Shown: positions 1 to 8,035, counted from the first letter of the stretch. The stretch: DNA of 12,536 nucleotides from an uncultured Planctomycetota bacterium (GCA_902797455.1 CADBTE010000355.1:1-12536), one strand, 5' to 3'. Notes: generated by a model from the letters alone, not told the origin. Made by a program: numbers and translations.

Positions 1-1
1 G

Positions 2-1117
2 GGCGTCGGGGGATATGCCCTCCCCAAGGGGGTCGATCGAAGCGAGATCTTAATGGAGGACGAAGCGGCGCAGTTCCTGGCCGACCGCATCGCCCCGGCG
101 ATTAAGCGGGCGTGGGAAGGGCGCGTGCGCGGCCAGTTCACCTACGGCCTGGGCAACGCCGTGATCGCGTTTAACCGCCGCAGCGTCTACGAAAACGGGG
201 AGGCCGTGATGTACGGCCCGACCGACCGGGCGGACTTCCGCAAAATCGAGGGGATGGAAGATCACGATGTCGGCTGCTGTTTCTTCTGGGACAGCGAAGG
301 GAAGCTTCTGGCGATGATCGTCAATCCGAGCTGCCCGTCGCAGGAGGTCGAGGGACTGTCGGTAGTCAACGCCGACTACTGGCACCCGGTGCGTGAGGCC
401 CTCAAAGCCAAGTACGGGGCCGATGTCGTGATCGCCGGTTTCTGCGGCGCGGCGGGGGATCTCTCCCCGCACGTGCGCTACCGCAATAAGGCGGTCGACC
501 GCATGACGCGCCTGCGCGGGGAGGACAATCTCCACGAGATCGCCCGCAAGATTGTCGCGGCGGTTGATGAGGTCTACCCGGTGGTCGAATCGGAAAAAAG
601 CGGCGATATCCCCTTCGCCCACGACTACCTCATCCTCGATCTCCCCCAGCAGAAGATCCCCGAGCCGCTCTACGAACAGTTCCGCAAAGATCTGGAGGGA
701 ATCAAAGCCAAACTGGACGCCGATGACAATAACGGCGCCGGCGACCTTTTTGTGAGATACAACTGGACAAAGCGCGTCGTCGACCGCTATGAGTCGCAGC
801 AGGGGGTCGAGAACCCGACCGCGGAGGTCCCGGTTCACGTGGTGCGCCTCGGCGGTCTGGCCATCTGCTCCAACCCGTTCGAGCTCTACACCGATTTCGG
901 TGTCCAGATCAAGGCGCGCGTGAAGGCGACCCAGACGATCATCGTCCAGCTGGCCTCCTCCATCTCCCCGGGCGGTGAGAGCTATGTCCCGAGCCAGTAC
1001 GCGGTTCAGGGCGGCGGCTATGGGGCGATCCCCCAAAGCAACCGCATCGGTGCCGAAGGGGGCCAGCTCTATACCGAGAAGACGATCGAGGCGGTCAACG
1101 CCCTGTTTGCCGAGTAG
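2..1117 (+). CDS. Neutral/alkaline ceramidase-like secreted protein, 5' truncated (paralog 1)
   Basis: The frame is open from the window edge and aligns with its downstream paralog before the internal ATG at 53, so that ATG is not the start; the N-terminus and any signal peptide lie outside the window. Visible motifs match the N-terminal domain of neutral/alkaline non-lysosomal ceramidases (amidases that split ceramide into sphingosine and fatty acid). GDLSPH is present with its Ser codon at 464-466, equivalent to the GD-x-SP active-site serine motif. A conserved NPFELY Glu (881-883) and a YVPS Tyr followed by GGGYGA are also present. The protein ends without the C-terminal immunoglobulin-like domain of classic ceramidases. 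From 53 to the stop it is exactly as long as the matching part of the next gene (355 codons with stop). Where the family usually has a His metal ligand (FACHP-like) it reads VNPSCP. Family assignment is fairly sure; the substrate is unknown. It is probably the first or an internal gene of the operon running to 4757. Confidence 0.75.
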   Translation, partial: GVGGYALPKGVDRSEILMEDEAAQFLADRIAPAIKRAWEGRVRGQFTYGLGNAVIAFNRRSVYENGEAVMYGPTDRADFRKIEGMEDHDVGCCFFWDSEGKLLAMIVNPSCPSQEVEGLSVVNADYWHPVREALKAKYGADVVIAGFCGAAGDLSPHVRYRNKAVDRMTRLRGEDNLHEIARKIVAAVDEVYPVVESEKSGDIPFAHDYLILDLPQQKIPEPLYEQFRKDLEGIKAKLDADDNNGAGDLFVRYNWTKRVVDRYESQQGVENPTAEVPVHVVRLGGLAICSNPFELYTDFGVQIKARVKATQTIIVQLASSISPGGESYVPSQYAVQGGGYGAIPQSNRIGAEGGQLYTEKTIEAVNALFAE

Positions 1118-1150
1118 ACAGTTTAACAATCCAGAATCACCGGATGCCCT

Positions 1151-2647
1151 ATGCTGAAACACTGTATCCTGACGCTTGCCTGTGTCTTTTTGGCTATGCC
1201 GCCGGCCCGCGGCGCGGAGCTTTACGTCGGCGCCGCTTCGGTCGATTTCACTCCCGACCGCCCCGTCCTCCTGCAGGGACAGATGAGTACCCGCATCGCC
1301 CAAAGCGCCGCCACGCCGGTGACCGCCAACGTGATCGCCCTGGAGGCGCGCGACGGGGATCGGCCGCTCGACCGCGCGATTCTCGTGTCGGTCGATCTGT
1401 GCTCGGTCCGATCCAATCTGCGCGAGGCGATTCTCCGTGAGGTCAAAGTCCTGCTTCCCCAATTCAGCGCCGAAGAGAAACTGATCGTCGCCGCGACCCA
1501 TACCCATACCTCGGTAGCGACCTCGCACGACTATGTTCTTCCCGAGGATCTCCCCGAGGGAGTCTGCCCCGGCGATATCTTGATGGAGGATGAAGCCGCC
1601 GATTACCTCGCGGGAAAAATCGCCGGCGCGATTCAGCAGGCGTGGGACGGGCGGGTTCGCGGCCAGTTCGCCTACGGCCTGGGGAACGCCGTGATCGCGT
1701 TTAACCGCCGCAGTGTCTACGAGGACGGCAGCGCCGTGATGTACGGCCCGACCAATCGCGACGATTTCCGCAAGATCGAGGGGATGGAGGATCACGATGT
1801 CGGCTGCTGCTTCTTCTGGGACAGTGAGGGGAAGCTCCTGGCGATGATCGTCAATCCGAGCTGCCCGGCGCAGGAGGTGGAGGCACTGTCGGTGATCAAC
1901 GCCGATTACTGGCACCCGGTGCGCGAGGCGCTGCGGGCCAAGTACGGAGCCGATGTGGTCATCGCCGGTTTCACCGGCGCGGCGGGGGATCTCTCCCCGC
2001 ACGTGCGTTATCGCCAAGCGGCCGTTGACCGCATGACGCGTCTGCGCGGGGAAGATAATCTTCACGAGATCGCCCGCAAGATTGTCGCGGCCGTCGACGA
2101 GGTTTATCCGGTGGTCGAGCCGCACCGCGACAGCGATCCGGTCTTCGCGCATACCTACACCGTCTTTGATCTTCCCCAGCAGACTCTTCCCCGGGATGTC
2201 TACGAGCACTATAAAAAGCAGATGAACGACGAGAAAGCCGCCTGCGACAATGACCGAAACCACGGCGCGGGCTATCACTATGTGAACTATCTTTGGTCGA
2301 AAGGGATCGTCGATCGTTACGACGCGCAGCAGGGGGTCGAGAACCCGGTCTATCCGGTCGACACCCACGTCTTGCGCCTGGGCGATTTAGTTATCTGTAC
2401 CAATCCGTTCGAGCTCTACACCGATTTCGGCGTCCAGATCAAAGCCCGCGCGCACGCGACGCAGACGATCATCATCCAGCTGACGGCGCCGCTGGTCGAA
2501 CCCGACTACTGTTACGTCCCGAGCAAATACGCCGTTCAGGGAGGGGGTTACGGCGCGATTCCCGAAACGAATAATATCGGGATGGAAGGGGGACAGATTT
2601 TCACCGACAAGAGCGTTGAGCAAATCAACGCGCTGTTCGGCGAGTGA
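1151..2647 (+). CDS. Neutral/alkaline ceramidase-like secreted protein (paralog 2)
   Basis: This 498-residue protein starts at the first usable ATG after an in-frame TAG (1115) and TAA; no clear Shine-Dalgarno sequence is seen, so it may depend on translation of the gene before it, 33 nt upstream. Residues 1-22 form a signal peptide with a likely cut at ARGA|E, so it is exported. The domain opens with VGAASVDFTP, typical of the ceramidase N-terminal family. THTHT (H117, H119) should hold the first zinc-binding His, GDLSPH carries the active-site-type serine S282, NPFELY has E421 and the YVPS motif has Y455. The second expected zinc His is replaced by SCP (C238-P239). It is shorter than classic ceramidases (about 650-700 residues) and lacks their C-terminal domain. 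Bacterial members hydrolyse the amide bond of ceramide, but many proteins of this environmental type are uncharacterised, so another amide or ester substrate is possible. Confidence 0.8.
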   Translation: MLKHCILTLACVFLAMPPARGAELYVGAASVDFTPDRPVLLQGQMSTRIAQSAATPVTANVIALEARDGDRPLDRAILVSVDLCSVRSNLREAILREVKVLLPQFSAEEKLIVAATHTHTSVATSHDYVLPEDLPEGVCPGDILMEDEAADYLAGKIAGAIQQAWDGRVRGQFAYGLGNAVIAFNRRSVYEDGSAVMYGPTNRDDFRKIEGMEDHDVGCCFFWDSEGKLLAMIVNPSCPAQEVEALSVINADYWHPVREALRAKYGADVVIAGFTGAAGDLSPHVRYRQAAVDRMTRLRGEDNLHEIARKIVAAVDEVYPVVEPHRDSDPVFAHTYTVFDLPQQTLPRDVYEHYKKQMNDEKAACDNDRNHGAGYHYVNYLWSKGIVDRYDAQQGVENPVYPVDTHVLRLGDLVICTNPFELYTDFGVQIKARAHATQTIIIQLTAPLVEPDYCYVPSKYAVQGGGYGAIPETNNIGMEGGQIFTDKSVEQINALFGE

Positions 2648-2670
2648 CGCGAACGAAAATGGATGAAATG

Positions 2671-2676
2671 AAGGAG
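2671..2676 (+). promoter_or_regulatory. Ribosome binding site that fixes the methyltransferase start
   Basis: AAGGAG lies 6 nt before the ATG at 2683. It favours that start over the GTG at 2644, which overlaps the preceding stop codon, and over the ATGs at 2659 and 2668. Confidence 0.75.
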
Positions 2677-2682
2677 AAGAGA

Positions 2683-3570
2683 ATGAATCCACTGATTGAG
2701 CAATGGCTCAGCGGCGGGCCGCTGGTGACCGACGGCGGCTGGGGGACGGAACTGCAGAAGCTCGGGCTGCCGGTGGGGCAGCCGCCGGAACTTTGGAATC
2801 AGTCGCAGCCGCAGAAGGTAGAGCAGGTTGCCGCCTCCTACGTCGCCGCGGGGAGCGATATTATCCTCACCAATACCTTCGGCGCCAATCCGATCCTCCT
2901 GGCGCGTCACGACGCCGCCGACCGGTTCGAGGAACTCAGCCGCCTGGGGGTTGAAATCTCACGGCGGGCCGCCTGCGCCGCCGAGCGGCGGGTACTGGTC
3001 TTTGCCTCGATCGGCCCGACCGGCCTGCTGCCGATGATGGCCGGGCCGGAGATGATCGACCGCCTCAGCGAGGCGTTCGAAAAACAGGCTGCCGCGCTGG
3101 CCGCCGGCGGCGCCGACGCGCTGGTGATCGAGACGATGGCCGACCCTATCGAGGCGGCGACCGCCGTTCGCGCGGCGAAGAAAACCGGGCTTCCCGTGGT
3201 CGCCTGCATGACGTTCGGCTCGGGAAAGAAGAAAGACCGAACGATGATGGGGACCACCCCCGAGACGGCGGCCGATCTTCTTCTCGATGCCGGGGCCGAC
3301 GTTCTCGGTTCCAACTGCGGCCTGGGGATCGAGGGGTTTCTCCCGATCTGTCAGCGGCTGCGCGAGGCGACCGATCGGCCGCTGTGGATGAAGGGGAACG
3401 CGGGACTCCCCAAGATGGTCGACGGTCAGAGCGTCTACGATCAGACCCCCGAGGGGTTTGCCGACGAGGCGATGAAGCTCTTGGACGCCGGAGCCGTGTT
3501 TATCGGCGGATGCTGCGGAACCAATCCGGCCTATATCGCCGAACTGTGCCGCCGCGTGAAGAAGAATTAA
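2683..3570 (+). CDS. Homocysteine S-methyltransferase family protein (zinc-dependent)
   Basis: This 295-residue cytoplasmic protein is close to the usual length of a single homocysteine-binding TIM barrel (as in MmuM, BHMT and the N-terminal part of MetH). The N-terminal DGGWGTEL motif, the TNTFGAN strand, GSNCG (C212) and GGCCGT (C277, C278) are the family signature; the three cysteines bind the zinc that activates homocysteine thiolate. It should transfer a methyl group to homocysteine to give methionine; the donor (S-methylmethionine, betaine, or a corrinoid or sulfonium compound) cannot be told from this domain alone, and no cobalamin or folate domain is attached. The start at 2683 is chosen for its Shine-Dalgarno; a GTG 39 nt upstream would add 13 residues. 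It begins 35 nt after the ceramidase-like gene and ends 26 nt before the sialidase-like gene, so it is probably co-transcribed with both. Confidence 0.85.
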   Translation: MNPLIEQWLSGGPLVTDGGWGTELQKLGLPVGQPPELWNQSQPQKVEQVAASYVAAGSDIILTNTFGANPILLARHDAADRFEELSRLGVEISRRAACAAERRVLVFASIGPTGLLPMMAGPEMIDRLSEAFEKQAAALAAGGADALVIETMADPIEAATAVRAAKKTGLPVVACMTFGSGKKKDRTMMGTTPETAADLLLDAGADVLGSNCGLGIEGFLPICQRLREATDRPLWMKGNAGLPKMVDGQSVYDQTPEGFADEAMKLLDAGAVFIGGCCGTNPAYIAELCRRVKKN

Positions 3571-3581
3571 ACTCAAACGCT

Positions 3582-3587
3582 AAGGAG
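3582..3587 (+). promoter_or_regulatory. Ribosome binding site of the sialidase-like gene
   Basis: AAGGAG lies 9 nt before the ATG at 3597. It places the start here, where a signal peptide begins, although the frame stays open upstream to 3384 inside the previous gene. Confidence 0.75.
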
Positions 3588-3596
3588 ATTTTTCCG

Positions 3597-4757
3597 ATGA
3601 AGCACGCGATCGTCCCTCTCTTGCTGGCTTTGATGTTTTCTCCCCTTTGGTCTTTCGCCGAGGAACCGATCGGCAAGAAGCTGACCGCGCCGCTGGTCGA
3701 TATTTCGGGCGACGCCGACCGTCAGGTCGTCATCGCCCAGGGGACGAAGGATATCTATCAGGGGCATCCCTATTCGCTGATGATGCCCGACGGGAAGACC
3801 CTCTGGGTGGTCTGGAATATCAATCACGGCGGCTTCGCCGGGCCGGCCGCCCGCAGCGACGACGGAGGTCTGACCTGGACGCGGCAGGACGATCAGCTCC
3901 CCGACGAGTACAAAGGGTACAAGAACTGCCCGAGTATCTTCCGGCTGGTCAATGCCGAGGGGGAGGCGTTTCTGTGGATCTTTGCCGCGCAGCCGCTGTT
4001 TCCCCGTCTGGTGAAAAAAGACGCCCCCGACGCCCCCTGGGAGGTTGCCCCGGCGCTGGGGTACCCGAATGTCATGGCGTTCAGCTCGATCATCCCCGAG
4101 CATCCCGGCCGGCGGGACGGCTGCTACTTGGGATTCTTCCACCGGGCCTTGACCGACGGCGACAAGGTGATGAACGCCGAGAACAAGCAGACGCGCCGTC
4201 TGGAAGTGGTGATGTGCCGCACCTCCGACGCCGGGTTCACCTGGAGTCAGCCGGAGGTGGTCGCCTCGGTTCCCGGGAAACAACCGTGTGAACCGTGCGC
4301 TTTCTGGTCCCCCAATGATGATGAGATATGCTGCCTGATGCGCGAAAACACTCATAAGTCCGCCAGCTTAATGATGTTCAGCACCGACAACGGCCAAACA
4401 TGGAGCCAGCCGGTCAATACGTCGCCGGAACTGACGGGTGACCGCCATATCGGAACACGGCTGGCGGACGGACGGTACTTTTTCGCGTTCCGGGACACGG
4501 CGGTCGGTTCCCCGACCGAGGGGCATTTTGTCGGCTGGATCGGAACCTACGACGATATCAAAAACGCCGCGCCGGGCACCTGCCGCGTTAAGCTCCTGCA
4601 CTCCTGCGCCGGCTGGGACTGCGGTTATCCGGGGGTTCACCAGCTGGCCGACGGAACGGTGGTCGCGCTGACCTACATCAAGTATCACCCGGGGGAAGAA
4701 AAGCACTCGGTGGTCGAGACCCGCTTCCGTCCCGAAGAGGTCGCTCCCCTGAAGTGA
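3597..4757 (+). CDS. Secreted sialidase-like (BNR/Asp-box) protein
   Basis: This 386-residue protein has a signal peptide (residues 1-21, cut near SFA|EE), so it acts outside the cytoplasm. Three Asp-box motifs of the S/T-x-D-x-G-x-T-W type are visible: SDDGGLTW (87-94), TSDAGFTW (209-216) and STDNGQTW (262-269). They mark the six-bladed beta-propeller of the sialidase fold. Arginines near RSDDGG (86), in GTRLADGR (288, 293) and in VETRFRP (376, 378) could supply substrate-binding residues, but the classic N-terminal F/Y-RIP motif of bacterial sialidases is not seen. The fold is therefore better supported than sialic-acid cleavage; related propellers act on other glycans or have no known activity. 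It is the last gene of the plus-strand operon, 26 nt after the methyltransferase, and ends 16 nt before the convergent gene's stop. The 16-nt gap has only a 4-bp TCCC/GGGA inverted repeat and no T-run, so no convincing terminator is seen. Confidence 0.75.
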   Translation: MKHAIVPLLLALMFSPLWSFAEEPIGKKLTAPLVDISGDADRQVVIAQGTKDIYQGHPYSLMMPDGKTLWVVWNINHGGFAGPAARSDDGGLTWTRQDDQLPDEYKGYKNCPSIFRLVNAEGEAFLWIFAAQPLFPRLVKKDAPDAPWEVAPALGYPNVMAFSSIIPEHPGRRDGCYLGFFHRALTDGDKVMNAENKQTRRLEVVMCRTSDAGFTWSQPEVVASVPGKQPCEPCAFWSPNDDEICCLMRENTHKSASLMMFSTDNGQTWSQPVNTSPELTGDRHIGTRLADGRYFFAFRDTAVGSPTEGHFVGWIGTYDDIKNAAPGTCRVKLLHSCAGWDCGYPGVHQLADGTVVALTYIKYHPGEEKHSVVETRFRPEEVAPLK

Positions 4758-4773
4758 CTCCCGAAGGGAAGCG

Positions 4774-7700
4774 CTACTGACCGAACTGATTGAACAGGTC
4801 GCCGGAGAGCGTGGTTCCCGAGATTTCGGTATTGATCTCCTGCGTCTGGAGGTTGATCATCAGCCGGGAGAATTTTCCGGTGGTCGCCGGTGAGCCGGGG
4901 GAGGACCGCTTCGACAAAAGGACCTTGTTCAGCCCGTCCCCCTCCATAATCACGGTCTTTTTCGCGTCCGAATATTTAAGTTTCTCCCCGCGGCCGGAGT
5001 AGGTTCGCCAATTGAGCGCCGCGTTTCCCAACGCGGCCACTTCGACCGAGTCGGCTCCTCCCTGCGGGGAGTCCAGGACGGTAACTCGCTGCTGGTCGCT
5101 GGTCAGCAGGCAGGTATCCTCCGGGAAGGTTCCGCGGTCGGCGGCGTTCAGGACGGTATCGGGCGAGTCGCTTCCGGCGATGGCGGTCATCACTCGGCCG
5201 GTGACGGTGACGGTGCGGCTGTCGAGCGCTCCTTCGAGCTGTTTAGAGAAGATCAGGTGAACGTGCAGCCAATCTTTTCCCGCGCCCGGGGCGGCGCTGC
5301 CCCCCTGATTTTGTCCGACGCCCGGGATGGCGCTGTTGAGCATCGAGGCGTTGAGCGGTTCGTTGCGGGTCAGCCGCAGGGTTCCCGGCCCATCGGCTCG
5401 CAGGCGATTGGTGCTGTTTTCGTAACGGAGATTCACCAGCTCGAACTGGTACAGACCGTCGGCCCGCGTGGCTCCCTGCCGTGTCGCCACCGCGCCGCGA
5501 AAAGACCCCGAGACGGGGACGGTCGGTGTGCCGAGGCACTCGACCGAGGCGAGCTCCAATTTTTCGTTCGCCAGCCGGCCGAGATCGATGATTCGAACCG
5601 GCTGCTGGAGGGTAAAGAGAATCTCCGGGGCGTCTAAACTCAGCGACGGCTGCTGGCGCACGGTGACCAAATTGTCGGCGTCCCCCTGGAAGCGGAGGGT
5701 CTGGCCGTTGAAGACCAGATGCCTCGACCAGAGGACATTAATCGGCTGCGCGGGGACCCCGGGGGCCTGGCCGGAGGAATGAATGAGGGCGCTAAACTTC
5801 TGGTCGGGCTGGATCGACAGATTTCCCGGGCCTATCACCGATAAGCTGTTTTCCGCCTGATTGAATCGGACGTTGTACCCGGCCAGGTCCAGACCAAAGC
5901 CATGGAACCGAGCGGGACGGCCGACCAAGTCGGCCGACGCCTTTTCGCTGTTCGGCTGATCGATCTGTGCCTCGTCCCCCTCGATCCGGAGCGCTTCTTT
6001 TCCTCCGGCGTCGGTCTGTGTCAGGCAGACATGATGCCGAATGACCATTTTCGCCAGCTCGACGGTGCTGGCGGTCTGCTGTCCGTTGGAAGAGGCCCGG
6101 TTGCGGGCGAGGTTCTCTCCCTGCATGCTGTAGTGGATCCAAAGATCGAGACGGCCCGCGTCGATCTGGATCTTCCCGGTATCGGTTCCCCCAAAGATCG
6201 GGCCGATCGCCGCCGAATTTCCGCCGGGGGCCGGCGGGCTGTTCTGTCCGCCGGGAGCCGTCAAATCGGCGAGCGAATTGGGGGAGCCGGTCATAAACGA
6301 GATCTCTTGCAGGCGAATCGTCATCTCCTCGCTGAGGCGGCAGACGCTGGTTCCCGAAACCAACTCGACACCGCCGCGCAGCTGGATGCTGCGCGGACGA
6401 AGCTGCTCTAACCCCGTTCCTTTCGTCGGTGTTCCTTTGGGGGGGAGCGAAGCCCAGAAATCGGCCTGGCTGGCGGTGGCGTCGCCGAACCGCGGATGAT
6501 GGAAGTGTACCCCCCCGTAGGCGGAGAGCTTCAGGTTCTCTCCGGTCGTGTCGGGGTCGATCCGCAGGCCGTCCTCCCAGCGAATCTCCAGCGGCGCGCC
6601 GCCGTCTTCGTCGGTCTGGGCGATCAGCTCGCCGCGTTTATCGGCGATCAGCATCCCGATCCCGCCATCCTCGCCGAAGGTGTAATCGAGATTGGCCGCC
6701 TGGACCGAGGCGCGGTCCTGCAGTTTTAGCCGAACCGGCTCGTTTTCGTTTTCGGAGCAAAGACGAATCCGGCGTGTCGGGATCTCGTAGACGATATCGT
6801 CGCCGAACGCCGAAAAACGCCAGCTGGCCAGCTCGACGTTCGCCTGGCTTTCGTCGGAACGGGTCGCCTTGAGCACTTGGGGAAGGAGCGACTGAATCCG
6901 TCCGGAGGGCATCCTTTTCGGACGGGGAATATCGGGATGCCGGATCAGTTCTTGGAGCCGCTGCTCCATGTCGGGGTCAATCAGGTACAGGTAGAGGTTC
7001 TGGCAGGTAAGACGATCCTCTTTTTCGGTTTTGTGGAAGAGCACGACCTCGACGTTTTCCATGAACCGGCCGACCCAGCCGGCGGGATTGTCGGGGTTCG
7101 GGGCGAATAGAATCCCGTTCTCGCAGCGAACCTCGATACTGATTTTCTTTTCTTCATCCACCGCGTTTTCGCGCGGTTCCTCGGCCGAGACGGGGGTGAA
7201 GATCGGCCGATCCTCCTTCGCGGTGAACGTATCCCCCAGCGAGGCGCCCTCGACCTCGAATTGGAGCCGATTGAGCTTTTGAAGCGAAATCCAGTCGACG
7301 GTGATCCCCGCGCCGAGATTCCCCTCGCGGGCCAGGGCGCTGTACGGGTTGTCCGAGTTTTCGCTGAACGGCGCGAATTCGATTCTCAGCCCCTCCCCCT
7401 CGCATCGGTGGGGACCGAAGCGGAAAAAAACCTCGTTATTGGCGAGGATTTGCTGCTGAGTGAACGAAATATCGCGTGTCGACAGGAGGAACGATTCCTC
7501 GGGACCGGACATCTCGCTGCGGATCTGGACCTCACCGATGAGCATCCCCTTATCGAGGGCCGAAAGGGGTGGGAGGCCGTCCATCGTGATCGGGGTGGTG
7601 AACTGGATGCTCGCCCGATCGAAGGTCTCGATGACCAGCGCCTGGCGAAAGCGTTCCTGACGCGAGAGGTCCTCGTCGCTGCTGGGGACGACAATGGTGC

Positions 7701-8028
7701 AGGCCATTAGGGTGATCTCGCGGCGATTCGCCGAGATCGAGGGAACCCCCTTAAAGAGAAAAATCCCCTCGCCGTCCCCCATGACGACCATCTGGGGACG
7801 ATTGCGGCGCCAGTCGTTCTCGTCGGGGAACAGGGGAAGGAGCAGATCGGTATACTGCTCACTGATTCCCGAGACTTCCTCGGCCGGGCCGGGCCCCGCC
7901 CCCTGCGTGACGCTTCGCGCCGGCGGCTGGGGGAAGATAAAGACCGGAACCAGAAGCTTGGCGTAGAGGAAACAGCAGCCCAAAAGAATACCCAGGGAGC
8001 CGGTCGTCAGAAAAAATCGCCTTTTCAC
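4774..8028 (-). CDS. Large membrane-anchored protein with LptA/LptC (OstA)-like repeats
   Basis: The product has 1084 residues and a GTG start, set by a strong purine-rich Shine-Dalgarno 7 nt upstream. Residues 1-4 are basic and about 5-33 hydrophobic with no clear cut site, so it is probably anchored in the inner membrane with the rest in the periplasm. The body is rich in short beta-strand segments and has recurring units with the pattern hydrophobic strand, polar turn, strand, GPG or GDG, strand: IGPGNLSI near residue 732, DGPGTLRL near 880, MEGDGL near 1028. RIEGDEAQID and LTAPGG-type linkers lie between strands. This resembles the beta-jellyroll or OstA domains of LptA, LptC and LptD, which move lipopolysaccharide across the periplasm, but LptA and LptC are about 190 residues and this is over five times longer. 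Function in lipid or LPS export is an inference; I do not recognise a named family. A Pro/Gly-rich stretch (about 585-610) looks like a linker. It lies 102 nt downstream of rex and is probably co-transcribed with it. Confidence 0.75.
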   Translation of the reverse strand: MKRRFFLTTGSLGILLGCCFLYAKLLVPVFIFPQPPARSVTQGAGPGPAEEVSGISEQYTDLLLPLFPDENDWRRNRPQMVVMGDGEGIFLFKGVPSISANRREITLMACTIVVPSSDEDLSRQERFRQALVIETFDRASIQFTTPITMDGLPPLSALDKGMLIGEVQIRSEMSGPEESFLLSTRDISFTQQQILANNEVFFRFGPHRCEGEGLRIEFAPFSENSDNPYSALAREGNLGAGITVDWISLQKLNRLQFEVEGASLGDTFTAKEDRPIFTPVSAEEPRENAVDEEKKISIEVRCENGILFAPNPDNPAGWVGRFMENVEVVLFHKTEKEDRLTCQNLYLYLIDPDMEQRLQELIRHPDIPRPKRMPSGRIQSLLPQVLKATRSDESQANVELASWRFSAFGDDIVYEIPTRRIRLCSENENEPVRLKLQDRASVQAANLDYTFGEDGGIGMLIADKRGELIAQTDEDGGAPLEIRWEDGLRIDPDTTGENLKLSAYGGVHFHHPRFGDATASQADFWASLPPKGTPTKGTGLEQLRPRSIQLRGGVELVSGTSVCRLSEEMTIRLQEISFMTGSPNSLADLTAPGGQNSPPAPGGNSAAIGPIFGGTDTGKIQIDAGRLDLWIHYSMQGENLARNRASSNGQQTASTVELAKMVIRHHVCLTQTDAGGKEALRIEGDEAQIDQPNSEKASADLVGRPARFHGFGLDLAGYNVRFNQAENSLSVIGPGNLSIQPDQKFSALIHSSGQAPGVPAQPINVLWSRHLVFNGQTLRFQGDADNLVTVRQQPSLSLDAPEILFTLQQPVRIIDLGRLANEKLELASVECLGTPTVPVSGSFRGAVATRQGATRADGLYQFELVNLRYENSTNRLRADGPGTLRLTRNEPLNASMLNSAIPGVGQNQGGSAAPGAGKDWLHVHLIFSKQLEGALDSRTVTVTGRVMTAIAGSDSPDTVLNAADRGTFPEDTCLLTSDQQRVTVLDSPQGGADSVEVAALGNAALNWRTYSGRGEKLKYSDAKKTVIMEGDGLNKVLLSKRSSPGSPATTGKFSRLMINLQTQEINTEISGTTLSGDLFNQFGQ

Positions 8029-8035
8029 TGAGGAA

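Larger units (their letters stand above)
2..2647 (+). repeat. Tandem gene duplication (two direct copies of a ceramidase-like gene)
   Basis: Bases 53-1117 and 1583-2647 are direct copies at a fixed offset of 1530 nt with no net length change. Upstream of 53 the copies still align but with a 12-nt (four-codon) gap. Identity is uneven. From 53 to about 590 the proteins are roughly 90 percent identical (by eye) and DNA differences are largely third-position. From about 590 to 840 they diverge strongly, then become similar again around the QQGVENP, NPFELYTDFG and AVQGGGYGAIP motifs. Both copies are intact in frame where visible. Confidence 0.85.

Noticed and set aside
53..55. ATG at 53 as the start of the first gene
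   Set aside because: The frame stays open to the window edge and the residues before this Met align with the paralog (YALP versus YVLP, then EILMEDEAA versus DILMEDEAA), so it is an internal methionine.
1160..1170. Lipoprotein signal (Cys in LTLAC) in the second ceramidase-like protein
   Set aside because: The residues before the Cys do not fit a lipobox, it falls too early in the hydrophobic stretch, and a normal signal peptidase I site (ARGA) follows.
50..2368. Antisense open frame of 772 codons opposite both ceramidase-like genes
   Set aside because: The plus strand carries clear conserved motifs here. The antisense product repeats only because the sense gene is duplicated, and its Arg/Asp/Val/Ile-rich composition is typical of the reverse frame of GC-rich genes.
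3384..3596. Upstream extension of the sialidase-like frame into the methyltransferase gene
   Set aside because: It lies wholly over the conserved C-terminal part of the methyltransferase and is Arg-rich shadow sequence. The Shine-Dalgarno and signal peptide place the start at 3597.
4758..4773. Bidirectional terminator between the convergent operons
   Set aside because: The gap is only 16 nt, with a 4-bp inverted repeat (TCCC/GGGA) and no T-run on either strand.
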